DNA of 64,000 nt from contig NZ_LS483370.1 in the NCBI RefSeq assembly GCF_900475285.1, positions 434,001 to 498,000 of the forward strand, written 5' to 3'. The stretch comes from Pseudomonas taetrolens. Lineage in GTDB: Bacteria; Pseudomonadota; Gammaproteobacteria; Pseudomonadales; Pseudomonadaceae. Position 1 is the stretch's first letter; every line of letters begins with the position of its first letter. Below, one piece after another: positions 52,098 to 62,094 of the stretch. The notes beneath the pieces were generated by a model. That model had not been told where the DNA came from and made no database searches. It was given only the letters and a program-made list of their open reading frames with translations. Made by a program: the position numbers and the translations under genes.

Positions 52098-52164
52098 CAG
52101 CCCTGACACGCGGGGCGGCCGGCCGGGCCGCACCGCTATCGTTTAAAGATTTCCGGAGTTCGCC

Positions 52165-53412
52165 ATGGCTATCGCCGTTCCCCTGAACGAGGTCTCCAGC
52201 CCCACCTTGAAAAAACGCCTGGCACATGCCGAGCGGGTTAACCGCTGGAAGGCGCAGGCGCTGATTGCGCCGTTGGTGATTTTTTTGCTGCTGGTGTTTC
52301 TGGTGCCGATCGCTGCGCTGCTCTACAAAAGTGTGGGTAACCCGGAAGTGGTCGAAGGCTTGCCGCGCACTGTGGTAGCCGTGTCGGCGTGGGATGGCAA
52401 AGGCTTGCCGGAGGAGTCGGTGTACCAGGCGCTGAGTGAAGACCTGGCCGAGGCCCGCAAGAATCAAGTCTTGGGCGACTTGTCCAAGCGACTGAACATG
52501 GAATTGGCAGGCTATCGCAGCTTGCTGATGAAAACCGCCAGGGCCTTGCCGTTCAAGGCAGTGCCCGAATCGTATAAAGACGCGATGGAAGTCCTTGATG
52601 AGCGCTGGGGCGATCCGGCGTACTGGCAGGCCATCAAGCGCAACGCTTCTAGCGTTACACCGTTCTATCTATTGGCAGCGGTGGATCATCGGGTCGATGA
52701 CCTGGGCGAAATTGCTCCGGCAACACCAGACCAGGCAATCTACCTGGATATTTTCGCCCGTACCTTCTGGATGGGGTTTGTCATCACGTGTATTTGTCTG
52801 GTGCTGGCTTATCCGTTGGCGTACCTGCTGGCCAACCTGCCGGCCCGTCAAAGCAACCTGTTGATGATTCTGGTGCTGCTGCCGTTCTGGACGTCGGTAT
52901 TGGTGCGGGTGGCAGCCTGGATTGTACTGCTGCAGTCGGGTGGCCTGATCAACAGTGCCTTGATAAGCATGGGGCTGATCGATAAACCGCTGGAGCTGGT
53001 GTTTAACCGGGTCGGGGTTTACATCTCAATGGTGCACATTCTGTTGCCATTCATGATCCTGCCGATTTACAGCGTGATGAAAGGTATTTCGCCTACCTAT
53101 ATGCGTGCTGCTATCTCGCTGGGTTGTCATCCATTCGCCAGCTTCTGGCGTGTGTACTTCCCACAAACTTATGCTGGAGTCGGCGCGGGTTGCCTGTTGG
53201 TGTTCATCATCGCCATTGGCTACTACATCACCCCGGCCTTGCTTGGCAGCCCCAACGACCAGATGGTCAGCTATTTCGTGGCGTTCTATACCAACACCAG
53301 CATCAACTGGGGCATGGCGACCGCCTTGGGTGGCTTGTTACTGCTGGCCACCGTGCTGCTTTACCTGATGTACAACTGGCTGGTAGGCGCAAGCCGCCTG
53401 CGTCTGAGCTAA
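52165..53412 (+). CDS. agtC: ABC importer permease AgtC, with large periplasmic insert
   Basis: The 415-aa permease is longer than PotB-type permeases (about 285 aa). TM1 is at about residues 32-53 and the next span only at about 200-222, leaving roughly 145 residues of soluble sequence that includes charged helices (ESVYQALSEDLAEARKNQVLGDL). The core then continues with the EAA-type cytoplasmic loop (RAAISLGCHPFASFWRVYFPQT) and further TM segments. This insert is a recurring variant in the aminobutyrate/opine branch of permeases, and may interact with the binding protein. Confidence 0.9.
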   Translation: MAIAVPLNEVSSPTLKKRLAHAERVNRWKAQALIAPLVIFLLLVFLVPIAALLYKSVGNPEVVEGLPRTVVAVSAWDGKGLPEESVYQALSEDLAEARKNQVLGDLSKRLNMELAGYRSLLMKTARALPFKAVPESYKDAMEVLDERWGDPAYWQAIKRNASSVTPFYLLAAVDHRVDDLGEIAPATPDQAIYLDIFARTFWMGFVITCICLVLAYPLAYLLANLPARQSNLLMILVLLPFWTSVLVRVAAWIVLLQSGGLINSALISMGLIDKPLELVFNRVGVYISMVHILLPFMILPIYSVMKGISPTYMRAAISLGCHPFASFWRVYFPQTYAGVGAGCLLVFIIAIGYYITPALLGSPNDQMVSYFVAFYTNTSINWGMATALGGLLLLATVLLYLMYNWLVGASRLRLS

Positions 53413-53422
53413 GGAGAACGCC

Positions 53423-54247
53423 ATGCTGAGCCCTTATATGTCGCCCGTTGAGCGGGTCTGGTTTTACAGCTTGCGCATTCTCTGTGGGCTGATTCTGTTG
53501 TTTCTGATCTTGCCGGTGCTGGTGATCATTCCGCTGTCTTTCAACTCCGGAAGTTTTCTGGTGTACCCGTTGAAAGGGTTTTCCCTGCATTGGTACCAGG
53601 ACTTCTTTGCCTCGGCAGAGTGGATGCGTGCGCTGAAAAACAGCGTGATTGTGGCGCCTGCTGCCACGGTGCTGGCGATGGTGTTTGGCACGCTGGCCGC
53701 GATTGGCCTGACGCGCAGCGACTTTCCGGGCAAGGCGCTGGTCATGGCGCTGGTGATTTCGCCCATGGTGGTGCCTGTTGTGATCATCGGTGTGGCCAGC
53801 TACCTGTTTTTTGCGCCCCTTGGTCTGGGCAACAGCTACGCTTCGTTGATTGTGGTGCACGCCGTATTGGGCGTGCCTTTTGTGATCATCACCGTGTCTG
53901 CCACACTGCAGGGGTTCAATCAGAATCTGGTACGTGCTGCAGCCAGTCTGGGGGCTTCGCCCTTGACCGCCTTTCGCCGGGTGACTTTGCCGCTGATCGC
54001 GCCGGGGGTGATTTCCGGCGCGCTGTTTGCATTTGCAACATCGTTTGATGAAGTGGTGGTCACGCTGTTCCTGGCTGGTCCTGAACAGGCAACCTTGCCG
54101 CGTCAGATGTTCAGTGGCATTCGTGAAAACCTCAGCCCGACCATTGCTGCTGCGGCGACGCTGTTGATCGGGTTCTCGGTGATCTTGCTGCTGACCCTCG
54201 AATGGCTGCGAGGGCGTAGCGAAAAAATGCGCACCGCACAGGCCTGA
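53423..54247 (+). CDS. agtD: ABC importer permease AgtD (PotC-like)
   Basis: The 274-aa protein has six hydrophobic spans and the coupling loop RAAASLGASPLTAFRRVTLPLIAPG (EAA motif) that docks to AgtA. It is the standard PotC length. It follows agtC by 10 bases with GGAG before the ATG. Last gene of the agt operon; convergent with the RAYT gene, only 4 bases apart, with no obvious terminator between. Confidence 0.92.
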   Translation: MLSPYMSPVERVWFYSLRILCGLILLFLILPVLVIIPLSFNSGSFLVYPLKGFSLHWYQDFFASAEWMRALKNSVIVAPAATVLAMVFGTLAAIGLTRSDFPGKALVMALVISPMVVPVVIIGVASYLFFAPLGLGNSYASLIVVHAVLGVPFVIITVSATLQGFNQNLVRAAASLGASPLTAFRRVTLPLIAPGVISGALFAFATSFDEVVVTLFLAGPEQATLPRQMFSGIRENLSPTIAAAATLLIGFSVILLLTLEWLRGRSEKMRTAQA

Positions 54248-54251
54248 GGCG

Positions 54252-54710
54252 TCAGATCCAGCAAGCGTCCCACAACGGATAATCCCCGATTCGCGTGGCG
54301 AGTTGAGCGCGAATCGGGTTCTGGATGATGTAGCGGGCCGCTGCTTTCACGTCGTCCTCCTGCCGCAGTACCCTGTCGTAATAGCCTTTTCGCCACACGC
54401 GTTCATGGGTTTTGGTTAGTCGATTAATGTTCACGCTGCTGCGAGACTTGATACGGCACATCAGCTCACCGAGTGTTTTGTTCTGCAACTCGATTAACCA
54501 ATGGAAGTGATCAGGCATGACCACCCATGCCTTGGATATCACTATACCGTCCTCATGAGCCTGCCTGAATTGATCAACAACCAGGCGGCCAAGCTGAAAG
54601 TTATTAAAAATTGGCCGCCTTTGTTGAGTGATGGTCGTTAATAGGTAAAGGCGCCCAAACTCTGAGTGGCGGCCTATGCGCAGACGATAGGCATTTTTTG
54701 AAGTCGGCAA
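54252..54710 (-). CDS. REP-associated tyrosine transposase (RAYT), TTG start
   Basis: The 152-aa single-strand HUH/Y1 transposase relative has the HxH metal motif in VVMPDHFHWLIE (His68, His70) and the tyrosine in AARYIIQNPIRA (Tyr127). Such proteins cut and rejoin REP elements and are thought to have spread them. It starts with TTG at 54710, backed by an AAGGAGGG site 8 bases upstream; the nearest ATG is out of frame. A cognate inverted REP pair lies at 54801-54944. All catalytic residues are there, so it could be active. Confidence 0.93.
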   Translation of the reverse strand: MPTSKNAYRLRIGRHSEFGRLYLLTTITQQRRPIFNNFQLGRLVVDQFRQAHEDGIVISKAWVVMPDHFHWLIELQNKTLGELMCRIKSRSSVNINRLTKTHERVWRKGYYDRVLRQEDDVKAAARYIIQNPIRAQLATRIGDYPLWDACWI

Positions 54711-55047
54711 TCCATTGCCCTCCTTTACGTGGTTTTTTAACGCTAGCCCAGCGTTAGCTGCATGGCATCGACAACAGTTGACCTGATGTTGCGACGCTTC
54801 GTAGCAGCTGCCGAAGGCTGCGTCCGGTGCGGTTCGATCCTTCTCGGCGCCTTGTAAACCGCAGATACTCGATGGTTTTGCTGGATGTGGTTTTCAAATT
54901 TTGCGAGCGCTTCGCACTCGGACGTAGCCTTCGGCAACTGCTACGCCCCAAGGATCAATCAGGTCAATCATCGCGGCCCCGGTGTGCGGGTCGGGATCGG
55001 GGGTATACAATGCGCGCCACCGTAATTTGCTCATTAAAAGGTGCGTT
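54711..55047. other. 337-bp intergenic region between RAYT and rpe
   Basis: It contains the RAYT ribosome site (54718-54725), the inverted REP pair (54801-54944) and the rpe leader. No protein-coding sequence can be supported; short open frames across the REPs are by-products of the palindromes. Confidence 0.8.
54801..54944. repeat. inverted REP pair (BIME) linked to the RAYT gene
   Basis: Two 26-bp REPs face each other with outer GTAG heads: 54801-54826 on the plus strand and 54919-54944 on the minus strand. Both have the hairpin core GCC-GAA-GGC with a T-T mismatch and end GTCCG. They differ at only two positions, which pair with each other in the stem (C-G in one copy, T-A in the other), i.e. 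a compensatory change. The class differs from the GAGCGAGCTTGCTCGC REPs elsewhere in this window and is most likely this RAYT's substrate. Confidence 0.9.
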
Positions 55048-55722
55048 ATGCAGCCCTTCGCTATTGCCCCATCGATTCTTTCAGCCGACTTCGCCCGTCT
55101 TGGTGAAGAAGTGGACAACGTGCTCGCCGCAGGCGCTGACATCGTGCATTTCGATGTCATGGACAATCATTACGTGCCTAACCTGACCATCGGACCAATG
55201 GTCTGCGCTGCCTTGCGCAAGTACGGCATCACGGCACCGATTGATGCTCACCTGATGGTCAGCCCGGTTGACCGGATCATCGGCGACTTCATCGAAGCAG
55301 GTGCGACGTACATCACGTTCCATCCCGAAGCCACGCAGCACGTCGACCGCTCCCTGCAACTGATTCGCGAAGGCGGTTGCAAAGCGGGTCTGGTATTCAA
55401 CCCGGCGACTCCGCTGGATGTGCTCAAGTACGTCATGGACAAGGTCGACATGGTCCTGCTGATGAGCGTCAACCCGGGCTTCGGAGGCCAGAAGTTCATT
55501 CCCGGAACGCTCGACAAGCTGCGTGAAGCTCGCGCACTGATCGATGCTTCGGGCCGTGAAATCCGCCTCGAAATCGATGGTGGCGTAAACGTGGGCAATA
55601 TCCGCGAGATCGCTGAGGCGGGGGCGGACACCTTCGTCGCGGGCTCGGCCATTTTCAATGCGCCGAACTACGAAGAAGTGATCCAGAAAATGCGTTCCGA
55701 GCTAGCGTTGGCCCGCGCATGA
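55048..55722 (+). CDS. rpe: ribulose-phosphate 3-epimerase Rpe
   Basis: Rpe interconverts ribulose-5-phosphate and xylulose-5-phosphate in the pentose phosphate pathway. The 224-aa TIM-barrel protein has [16 protein letters not shown], metal and catalytic residues in [28 protein letters not shown] and EIDGGVN. ATG 55048 has AAAAGGTG upstream; the longer frame to 54982 has no support. Its stop overlaps the gph ATG (ATGA). Confidence 0.96.
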   Translation: MQPFAIAPSILSADFARLGEEVDNVLAAGADIVHFDVMDNHYVPNLTIGPMVCAALRKYGITAPIDAHLMVSPVDRIIGDFIEAGATYITFHPEATQHVDRSLQLIREGGCKAGLVFNPATPLDVLKYVMDKVDMVLLMSVNPGFGGQKFIPGTLDKLREARALIDASGREIRLEIDGGVNVGNIREIAEAGADTFVAGSAIFNAPNYEEVIQKMRSELALARA

Positions 55723-56536
55723 GTGGCTTCGAGCAGCTACTCCAGGGGCAGCTGCCGAAGTTGATCATGTTCGACCTGGACGGCACTTTGATCGATTCCG
55801 TGCCGGATCTGGCCGCTGCCGTGGAGACCATGCTGCTCAAGCTTGGTCGTCCTCCGGCGGGCCTTGAGAACGTGCAGCTGTGGATTGGCAACGGCGCGCC
55901 CATGCTGGTGCGTCGTGCGCTGGCCGGCAACATGCAGGGCTCGGGGATTGACGACGCCGAGGCGGAGCGGGCGCTGGAAATATTCATGGAGGCCTATGAC
56001 GGTGGCCATGAACTGACCCGGGTCTATGCCGGAGTGCGCGAAAGCCTCAAGTGGCTGCAGAAGCAGGGGGTCGAAATGGCCCTGATCACCAACAAGCCGG
56101 AGCGCTTTGTTGCGCCTTTGCTTGATGAGATGAAACTCGGCCGGTTCTTTCGCTGGATCATTGGGGGTGACACGCTGCCCAGAAAAAACCGGATCCGGCG
56201 GCGTTGTTGTTCGTGATGAAAATGGCCGGTGTGACAGCGGCCCAATCAATGTTTATCGGTGATTCGCGCAATGACGTGCTGGCGGCCAAAGCCGCAGGTG
56301 TGCGCTGTGTCGCGTTGAACTATGGCTATAACCACGGCCGGCCGATCGAAGAAGAGTCGCCCGATATGGTGATTGGCAACCTGCAAGAGCTGATAGCCGG
56401 TTGCTTAGAATCTTCGGCTGAGATAACGTTGGACACTTCTGTTCACCCCTCTCAAAGAGATTCCATCGTGGTGGTCACCCGCAAACTCTGGATGAAAGTT
56501 ATCAAGGCCCTGGCCCGTTGGCGTTGGCGCGCCTGA
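55719..56536 (+). pseudogene. gph: phosphoglycolate phosphatase gph, interrupted by a one-base deletion
   Basis: The HAD-family phosphatase that removes 2-phosphoglycolate has its first 153 codons in frame (motif I MFDLDGTLIDSVPDL, motif II LITNKPERF) and the rest (PDPAALLFVMKMAGV, motif IV MFIGDSRNDVLAAKAAGV) in the -1 frame. The break is at 56178-56180, where a CCCC seems to have lost one C (GDTLP then QKKPDP expected). The zero frame stops at 56214-56216. Together the parts give the usual 272 aa. The zero-frame codons at the junction read A-AAA-AAC, a classic -1 slippery heptamer, so some full-length product may be made. Sequencing error is the simplest alternative. Confidence 0.85.
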
Positions 56537-56606
56537 CTTGAATCTGGCCGGAGAACCGGCACGTTTGCATACCTGACAGTTTGACCCTCAGACCACGAGG
56601 CACCTC

Positions 56607-58094
56607 ATGATCCGCGAAGAATTCCTGCGTTTGGCCGCTGCTGGCTATAATCGTATCCCGCTTGCACGTGAAACTCTTGCCGACTTCGACACACCGCTGT
56701 CGATCTACCTGAAACTGGCTGACCAGCCCAACTCCTATTTGCTGGAGTCGGTGCAGGGCGGTGAGAAATGGGGGCGTTACTCGATCATTGGCTTGCCATG
56801 CCGCACCGTTCTGCGTGTGCATGAGCACCAGGTCCGCGTGACCCATGATGGCGTCGAAATCGAGGCTCACGAAGCGCAAGATCCGTTGACCTTCGTTGAG
56901 GAATTCAAGGCCCGTTACAACGTGCCGACCATCGCCGGGTTACCGCGTTTCAATGGCGGGCTGGTGGGGTATTTCGGTTATGACTGCGTGCGTTACGTGG
57001 AAAAGCGTTTGGGCAAGTGCCCGAATCCTGATCCGCTGGGCGTTCCGGATATTTTGCTGATGGTGTCGGACGCTGTCGTGGTGTTCGATAACCTCGCCGG
57101 CAAGATGCACGCGATTGTGTTGGTCGACCCCGCAGAGCCGAATGCCTACGAAGAAGGTCAGGCCCGTCTTGAGGCGTTGCTCGAGCAACTGCGCCAACCG
57201 ATTGCACCGCGTCGCGGTCTGGATTTCTCGGCGCAGCCAGCGGCTGACCCGGTATTTCGCTCCAGCTTCACCCAGGCCGACTACGAAAAAGCGGTCGACA
57301 CCATTAAGGACTACATCCTCGCGGGCGACTGCATGCAAGTGGTGCCGTCGCAACGTATGTCCATTGACTTCAAGGCCGCGCCGATTGATCTGTATCGTGC
57401 GCTGCGCTGTTTCAACCCGACACCATATATGTACTTCTTCAACTTTGGCGACTTCCACGTGGTGGGCAGTTCTCCGGAAGTGCTGGTACGAGTTGAAGAC
57501 AATCTGATTACCGTGCGCCCGATTGCCGGTACGCGCCCACGCGGTGCCACCGAAGAAGCCGATCAGGCGCTGGAAGAAGACTTGCTCAGTGATGACAAGG
57601 AAATCGCCGAGCACTTGATGCTGATCGATCTTGGCCGCAACGACACGGGCCGGGTTTCTGAAATCGGTTCGGTCAAGCTCACCGAGAAGATGGTCATCGA
57701 GCGCTATTCCAACGTGATGCATATTGTGTCCAACGTCACAGGCCAGCTGAAAAGCGGGCTGACGGCGATGGACGCACTGCGGGCCATTTTGCCGGCGGGC
57801 ACGTTGTCCGGCGCACCGAAGATCCGCGCGATGGAAATCATCGACGAACTGGAGCCGGTCAAGCGCGGCGTATATGGCGGCGCTGTCGGTTACTTCGCCT
57901 GGAACGGCAACATGGACACGGCCATCGCAATTCGTACTGCGGTGATCAAGAACGGTGAATTGCATGTGCAAGCCGGTGGCGGCATTGTCGCTGACTCGGT
58001 ACCGGCCCTGGAGTGGGAAGAGACGCTGAACAAACGCCGCGCGATGTTTCGTGCCGTAGCGCTCGCTGAACAAACCCCCGCGTCCGACGCCTGA
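56607..58094 (+). CDS. trpE: anthranilate synthase component I TrpE
   Basis: TrpE makes anthranilate from chorismate and ammonia supplied by TrpG. The 495-aa protein has an N-terminal feedback-inhibition region with [15 protein letters not shown] (the tryptophan site), and the chorismate-binding C-terminal part ([24 protein letters not shown] segment, [36 protein letters not shown]). It is the first gene of trpEGDC here; no leader peptide or attenuator was seen in the short 5' gap. Confidence 0.97.
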   Translation: MIREEFLRLAAAGYNRIPLARETLADFDTPLSIYLKLADQPNSYLLESVQGGEKWGRYSIIGLPCRTVLRVHEHQVRVTHDGVEIEAHEAQDPLTFVEEFKARYNVPTIAGLPRFNGGLVGYFGYDCVRYVEKRLGKCPNPDPLGVPDILLMVSDAVVVFDNLAGKMHAIVLVDPAEPNAYEEGQARLEALLEQLRQPIAPRRGLDFSAQPAADPVFRSSFTQADYEKAVDTIKDYILAGDCMQVVPSQRMSIDFKAAPIDLYRALRCFNPTPYMYFFNFGDFHVVGSSPEVLVRVEDNLITVRPIAGTRPRGATEEADQALEEDLLSDDKEIAEHLMLIDLGRNDTGRVSEIGSVKLTEKMVIERYSNVMHIVSNVTGQLKSGLTAMDALRAILPAGTLSGAPKIRAMEIIDELEPVKRGVYGGAVGYFAWNGNMDTAIAIRTAVIKNGELHVQAGGGIVADSVPALEWEETLNKRRAMFRAVALAEQTPASDA

Positions 58095-58105
58095 GGAGCT
58101 TTGCC

Positions 58106-58699
58106 ATGTTGCTGATGATCGATAACTACGACTCTTTTACTTATAACGTTGTGCAGTACCTCGGCGAACTGGGCGCAGAGGTCAAGGTGGTGCGCAACGA
58201 TGAGCTGACGGTGGCCGAGATTGAAGCGCTCAAGCCGGAGCGCATCGTGGTCTCGCCAGGCCCGTGCACGCCGAACGAGGCGGGCATCTCCCTTGAGGCC
58301 ATCAAGCACTTTGCCGGAAAGTTGCCGATTCTGGGCGTATGCCTGGGACATCAATCCATTGGCCAGGCTTTTGGTGGTGACGTGGTGCGCGCGCGGCAAG
58401 TCATGCACGGCAAGACCAGTCCGGTTTTCCACTTCGACCAGGGCGTGTTCCACGGCTTGAACAACCCGTTGACGGTGACCCGTTATCACTCCCTGGTGGT
58501 CAAGCGCGAAACCTTGCCGGATTGCCTCGAGCTGACCGCCTGGACGCAGCATACCGATGGCTCGGTGGACGAGATCATGGGCTTGCGTCACAAAACATTG
58601 AACATCGAGGGGGTGCAATTTCACCCTGAGTCGATTCTGACCGAGCAGGGTCATGAACTGTTCGCCAACTTTCTGAAACAAACCGGCGGCATGCGCTAA
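58106..58699 (+). CDS. trpG: anthranilate synthase component II TrpG (glutamine amidotransferase)
   Basis: The 197-aa class I glutamine amidotransferase supplies ammonia to TrpE. It has the nucleophile in [15 protein letters not shown] and the catalytic His-x-Glu in [12 protein letters not shown]. It is 11 bases after trpE and 9 before trpD. In pseudomonads this subunit can also serve para-aminobenzoate synthesis. Confidence 0.96.
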   Translation: MLLMIDNYDSFTYNVVQYLGELGAEVKVVRNDELTVAEIEALKPERIVVSPGPCTPNEAGISLEAIKHFAGKLPILGVCLGHQSIGQAFGGDVVRARQVMHGKTSPVFHFDQGVFHGLNNPLTVTRYHSLVVKRETLPDCLELTAWTQHTDGSVDEIMGLRHKTLNIEGVQFHPESILTEQGHELFANFLKQTGGMR

Positions 58700-58708
58700 G
58701 GACATTAT

Positions 58709-59758
58709 ATGGATATCAAAACTGCCCTGAGCCGTATCGTCGGCCACCTCGATCTGACCACCGATGAGATGCGCGATGTCATGCGCGACATCATGACCGG
58801 CCAATGCACCGAGGCACAGATTGGTGCATTCATGATGGGCATGCGCATGAAGAGTGAAAGCATCGACGAGATCGTGGGGGCCGTGACGGTGATGCGGGAA
58901 CTGGCGGACAAGGTTGAGCTTAATACCCTCGAGGGTGTTGTCGACATCGTTGGTACTGGCGGCGATGGCGCGAATATCTTCAACGTCTCTACAGCCTCTG
59001 CCTTGGTGATTGCGGCTGCAGGTTGCACTGTAGCCAAACACGGCAACCGTGCGGTGTCGGGTAAAAGCGGCAGCGCTGACCTGCTTGAGGCGGCCGGTGT
59101 CTATCTGAACCTGACACCGACGCAAGTGGCCCGCTGTATCGATAGCGTGGGCATCGGTTTCATGTTCGCCCAGTCCCACCATGGTGCCATGAAGCATGCG
59201 GCTATCCCGCGTCGCGATCTGGGCCTGCGTACCCTGTTCAATATGCTTGGCCCGCTTACGAATCCGGCAGGTGTAGTGCATCAGGTGGTTGGGGTATTCA
59301 ATCAGGCATTGTGCCGGCCTTTGGCTGAAGTGTTGCAACGCCTGGGCAGCAAGCATGTACTGGTGGTGCATTCGCAAGACGGTCTGGACGAGTTCAGCCT
59401 GGCGGCTCCCACTTTTGTTGCAGAGCTGCACAAGGGCGAGATCAAAGAGTATTGGGTTCAGCCCGAAGACTTGGGAATCAAGAGTCAGAGCTTGTTCGGC
59501 CTTGTAGTCGACAGCCCGGAGCAATCGCTGGAGTTGATCCGTGATGCCTTGGGGCGTCGAAAAACGGAGTCGGGCCAGAAAGCCGCTGAAATGATTGTAC
59601 TCAATGCCGGTGCTGCGCTTTATGCCGCCGACATTGCCTATACGCTCAAAGAGGGTGTAGAACTGGCTCACGATGCCCTGCACACCGGCCTGGCCCGGGA
59701 AAAACTCGAAGAGCTGGGCGCATTTACCGCTATTTTCAAGCAGGAGAATGAAGCATGA
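58709..59758 (+). CDS. trpD: anthranilate phosphoribosyltransferase TrpD
   Basis: TrpD joins anthranilate to PRPP. The 349-aa product has the PRPP-binding [33 protein letters not shown] and [11 protein letters not shown] blocks. It overlaps trpC by 4 bases. Confidence 0.97.
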   Translation: MDIKTALSRIVGHLDLTTDEMRDVMRDIMTGQCTEAQIGAFMMGMRMKSESIDEIVGAVTVMRELADKVELNTLEGVVDIVGTGGDGANIFNVSTASALVIAAAGCTVAKHGNRAVSGKSGSADLLEAAGVYLNLTPTQVARCIDSVGIGFMFAQSHHGAMKHAAIPRRDLGLRTLFNMLGPLTNPAGVVHQVVGVFNQALCRPLAEVLQRLGSKHVLVVHSQDGLDEFSLAAPTFVAELHKGEIKEYWVQPEDLGIKSQSLFGLVVDSPEQSLELIRDALGRRKTESGQKAAEMIVLNAGAALYAADIAYTLKEGVELAHDALHTGLAREKLEELGAFTAIFKQENEA

Positions 59759-60591
59759 GTGTGCCTACTGTTCTGGAGAATATTCTGGCGCGTAAAGCCC
59801 AGGAAGTCGCCGAGCGCAGTGCGCGCGTGAGCTTGGCCGAACTTGAACGCATGGCGGCTCTGGCAGACCCAGTGCGTGGTTTTGCCAACGCATTGCTGGC
59901 ACAGGCCAAGCTGAAACAACCGGCAGTGATCGCCGAAATCAAAAAGGCTTCGCCGAGCAAGGGTGTGATTCGTGAGCACTTTGTGCCCGCCGAAATCGCC
60001 AAGAGTTATCAGGCCGGTGGTGCCACTTGCTTGTCCGTACTGACGGATGTCGACTATTTCCAGGGTGCTGACGCATACCTGCAGCAGGCGCGTGCGGCCT
60101 GTACCTTGCCGGTGATTCGCAAGGATTTCATGATCGACCCGTATCAGATCGTTGAAGCCCGCGCACTGGGTGCTGATTGCGTACTGTTGATCGTCTCTGC
60201 ACTGGATGACGTGAAACTGGCCGAACTGGCTGCCGTTGCCAAAAGTGCAGGGCTGGATGTGCTGGTTGAAGTGCATGACGGCGATGAGCTGGAGCGCGCA
60301 TTGAAAACCCTCGACACACCACTGGTGGGTATCAATAACCGCAACCTGCACACCTTCGAGGTGAGCCTCGAAACCACGCTGGATCTGTTGCCGCGCATCC
60401 CGCGCGACCGGCTGGTGATCACTGAGAGCGGGATTCTTAACCGGGCAGATGTCGAGCTGATGGAAATCAGTGAAGTCTATTCATTCCTGGTGGGTGAAGC
60501 CTTCATGCGGGCTGAGAACCCGGGCAACGAATTGCAGCGTCTGTTCTTTCCGGAGCGGGCTGTACACGTAACCGGTTCTACGCTGGATTGA
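59755..60591 (+). CDS. trpC: indole-3-glycerol phosphate synthase TrpC
   Basis: TrpC closes the indole ring with loss of CO2. The 278-aa TIM-barrel enzyme is monofunctional, as usual in Pseudomonas (no TrpF fusion). Seen: [17 protein letters not shown] (catalytic Lys), [41 protein letters not shown] and ITESGI. Last of the coupled trpEGDC genes. Confidence 0.97.
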   Translation: MSVPTVLENILARKAQEVAERSARVSLAELERMAALADPVRGFANALLAQAKLKQPAVIAEIKKASPSKGVIREHFVPAEIAKSYQAGGATCLSVLTDVDYFQGADAYLQQARAACTLPVIRKDFMIDPYQIVEARALGADCVLLIVSALDDVKLAELAAVAKSAGLDVLVEVHDGDELERALKTLDTPLVGINNRNLHTFEVSLETTLDLLPRIPRDRLVITESGILNRADVELMEISEVYSFLVGEAFMRAENPGNELQRLFFPERAVHVTGSTLD

Positions 60592-60603
60592 TCGACAGCA
60601 GTT

Positions 60604-60637
60604 CTGTGCGGTGACTCGTGACCGAATCACCGCACAG
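60604..60637. repeat. perfect 11-bp inverted repeat after trpC
   Basis: CTGTGCGGTGA (60604-60614) and TCACCGCACAG (60627-60637) flank a 12-base loop, 12 bases after the trpC stop. A strong RNA hairpin but no T-run follows. It may mark the 3' end of the trp mRNA or reduce readthrough into the next gene. Confidence 0.6.
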
Positions 60638-60707
60638 GCAATTAGCGGTATCGTCTGTCACGCGTGCCAACCCCTTTCCACTCAGATCGTGCCTGGCCAG
60701 GACTTTT

Positions 60708-61409
60708 ATGACACCCATCCAGCAACTCACCGTCGAAGCAGGTCTTAAGGCTGAGCAAGACTTGCTCGCTTCTGTGTGCGCAGGTGAGCTAGAGGCGGGT
60801 GTGTTGTTTTGGCAGCCTATAGACCGTGCGCTGGTCATGCCTCGGCGCTTGAGTCGTTTGCCCGGGTTCGAGCAGGCAAGTGGCGAATTGGCTGCCAGCG
60901 GTTGGCCAATCCTGTTGCGAGAAACCGGCGGCGAGCCGGTTCCACAGTCGGCATCGACCATCAATATTGCGTTGGTCTATGCACCTTTGCGCAGTGAAGG
61001 CGATCACGGTCGGATCGAAATGGCGTATCGCCGGTTATGCGAGCCGGTCTGCGATGTGTTGACTGAGCTGGGGGGCGTAGCATCTGTGGGGGAGGTTGCC
61101 GGTGCATTTTGTGATGGCCGCTTTAACGTCAACCTCAATGCACGCAAGCTGGTCGGGACCGCTCAGCGTTGGCGCCAGAGTAAAGGCGGGCAGCGTCCGG
61201 TTGGACTGGTACATGGAGCGTTACTGGTTGAAAACGAGCGCGAGTCGATGGTGGCTGCGGTCAATCGCTTCAACCAGCTGTGCGAACTGGACCAACGTTG
61301 CCTGGCTGAGAGCCACATTGCTTTGCATGAGGTATTTGCGGCGCCTGACTTCTTCGAGCGGCTGAGTGCCAATTACCAACAGGTCCTGGCACCTTTGCTT
61401 CAGCGTTAA
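60708..61409 (+). CDS. lipoate-protein ligase A-family protein
   Basis: The 233-aa protein belongs to the BPL/LplA/LipB superfamily. It keeps the lysine loop in [15 protein letters not shown] that contacts the lipoyl-adenylate in LplA, and the conserved HGALLV segment. It may attach or transfer lipoate or octanoate to apo-domains; exact substrate unknown. ATG 60708 has AGGA 5 bases upstream and gives [13 protein letters not shown]; the frame runs upstream to 60618 without a site. Its 3' end overlaps the convergent vfr gene by 4 bases. Confidence 0.85.
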   Translation: MTPIQQLTVEAGLKAEQDLLASVCAGELEAGVLFWQPIDRALVMPRRLSRLPGFEQASGELAASGWPILLRETGGEPVPQSASTINIALVYAPLRSEGDHGRIEMAYRRLCEPVCDVLTELGGVASVGEVAGAFCDGRFNVNLNARKLVGTAQRWRQSKGGQRPVGLVHGALLVENERESMVAAVNRFNQLCELDQRCLAESHIALHEVFAAPDFFERLSANYQQVLAPLLQR

Positions 61410-62050
61410 CGCGTACCGAACACCACCATGGTTTTGCCTTTTACCCTGACCAGGTTCTGTTCTTCCAGACCCTTTAATACGCGTCCTACCATTTCGCGTG
61501 AACAGCCGACAATTCTGCCGATCTCCTGACGGGTGATCTTGATTTGCATCCCGTCCGGGTGAGTCATGGCGTCGGGTTGTTTGCACAGTTCAAGCAAGCA
61601 GCGTGCGACTCGTCCCGTAACATCAAAAAAAGCCAGGTCGCCGACCTTGCGCGTGGTGTTGCGCAAGCGCTGGGCGATTTGACCGCTCAGTGCGTAAAGG
61701 ATTTCTGGCTCTTGCTGCGAGTACTCCCTGAATTTGGTGTAACTGATCTCTGCTACTTCGCACTCGGTCTTGGCGCGTACCCAGGCACTACGTGTCTGTT
61801 CTTGCCCCGGCTGTTCAAACAGACCCAACTCTCCTATGAAGTCCCCGGAGTTCAGGTAGGCAATGATCATTTCACGGCGCTCTTCATCTTCAATCACGAC
61901 AGTGACTGATCCTTTAATGATGAAGAACAGTGTGTGGGAGTGTTCGCCTGCGCAGATGATGTTGCTCTTGCTTTGATAACGTTTGCGTTGGCACTGAGTC
62001 AAAAAACTGTCGAGGTTTTTGATCTTGGTCTGAGAGGGGAGAGCCACCAT
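61406..62050 (-). CDS. vfr: cAMP receptor protein Vfr (Crp)
   Basis: Vfr is the Pseudomonas Crp homologue that controls, in P. aeruginosa, quorum sensing, type III secretion and twitching. The 214-aa protein has the cAMP pocket motif [12 protein letters not shown] with [13 protein letters not shown] phosphate contacts ([17 protein letters not shown]), a dimer helix, and the C-terminal recognition helix in [23 protein letters not shown]. It is divergent from the OsmC-family gene, as crp and yhfA are in E. coli. Confidence 0.95.
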   Translation of the reverse strand: MVALPSQTKIKNLDSFLTQCQRKRYQSKSNIICAGEHSHTLFFIIKGSVTVVIEDEERREMIIAYLNSGDFIGELGLFEQPGQEQTRSAWVRAKTECEVAEISYTKFREYSQQEPEILYALSGQIAQRLRNTTRKVGDLAFFDVTGRVARCLLELCKQPDAMTHPDGMQIKITRQEIGRIVGCSREMVGRVLKGLEEQNLVRVKGKTMVVFGTR

Positions 62051-62094
62051 GGTTGTATCCCGAAAGCTTGCACAGTATGGGTTGGATCTATTTT

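Noticed and set aside
54743..54951. Short open frames across the REP pair near the RAYT gene
   Set aside because: They are made of the palindromic repeats, with no start signals; the region is better explained as a BIME.
57890..59683. A 597-codon minus-strand open frame opposite trpE-trpG-trpD
   Set aside because: It spans three well-supported genes antisense, is low in family-like motifs and has no promoter or start context.
61406..62050. Annotating this regulator as Anr/Fnr
   Set aside because: It lacks the N-terminal cysteine cluster of Fnr and has the cAMP pocket and recognition helix of Crp/Vfr.
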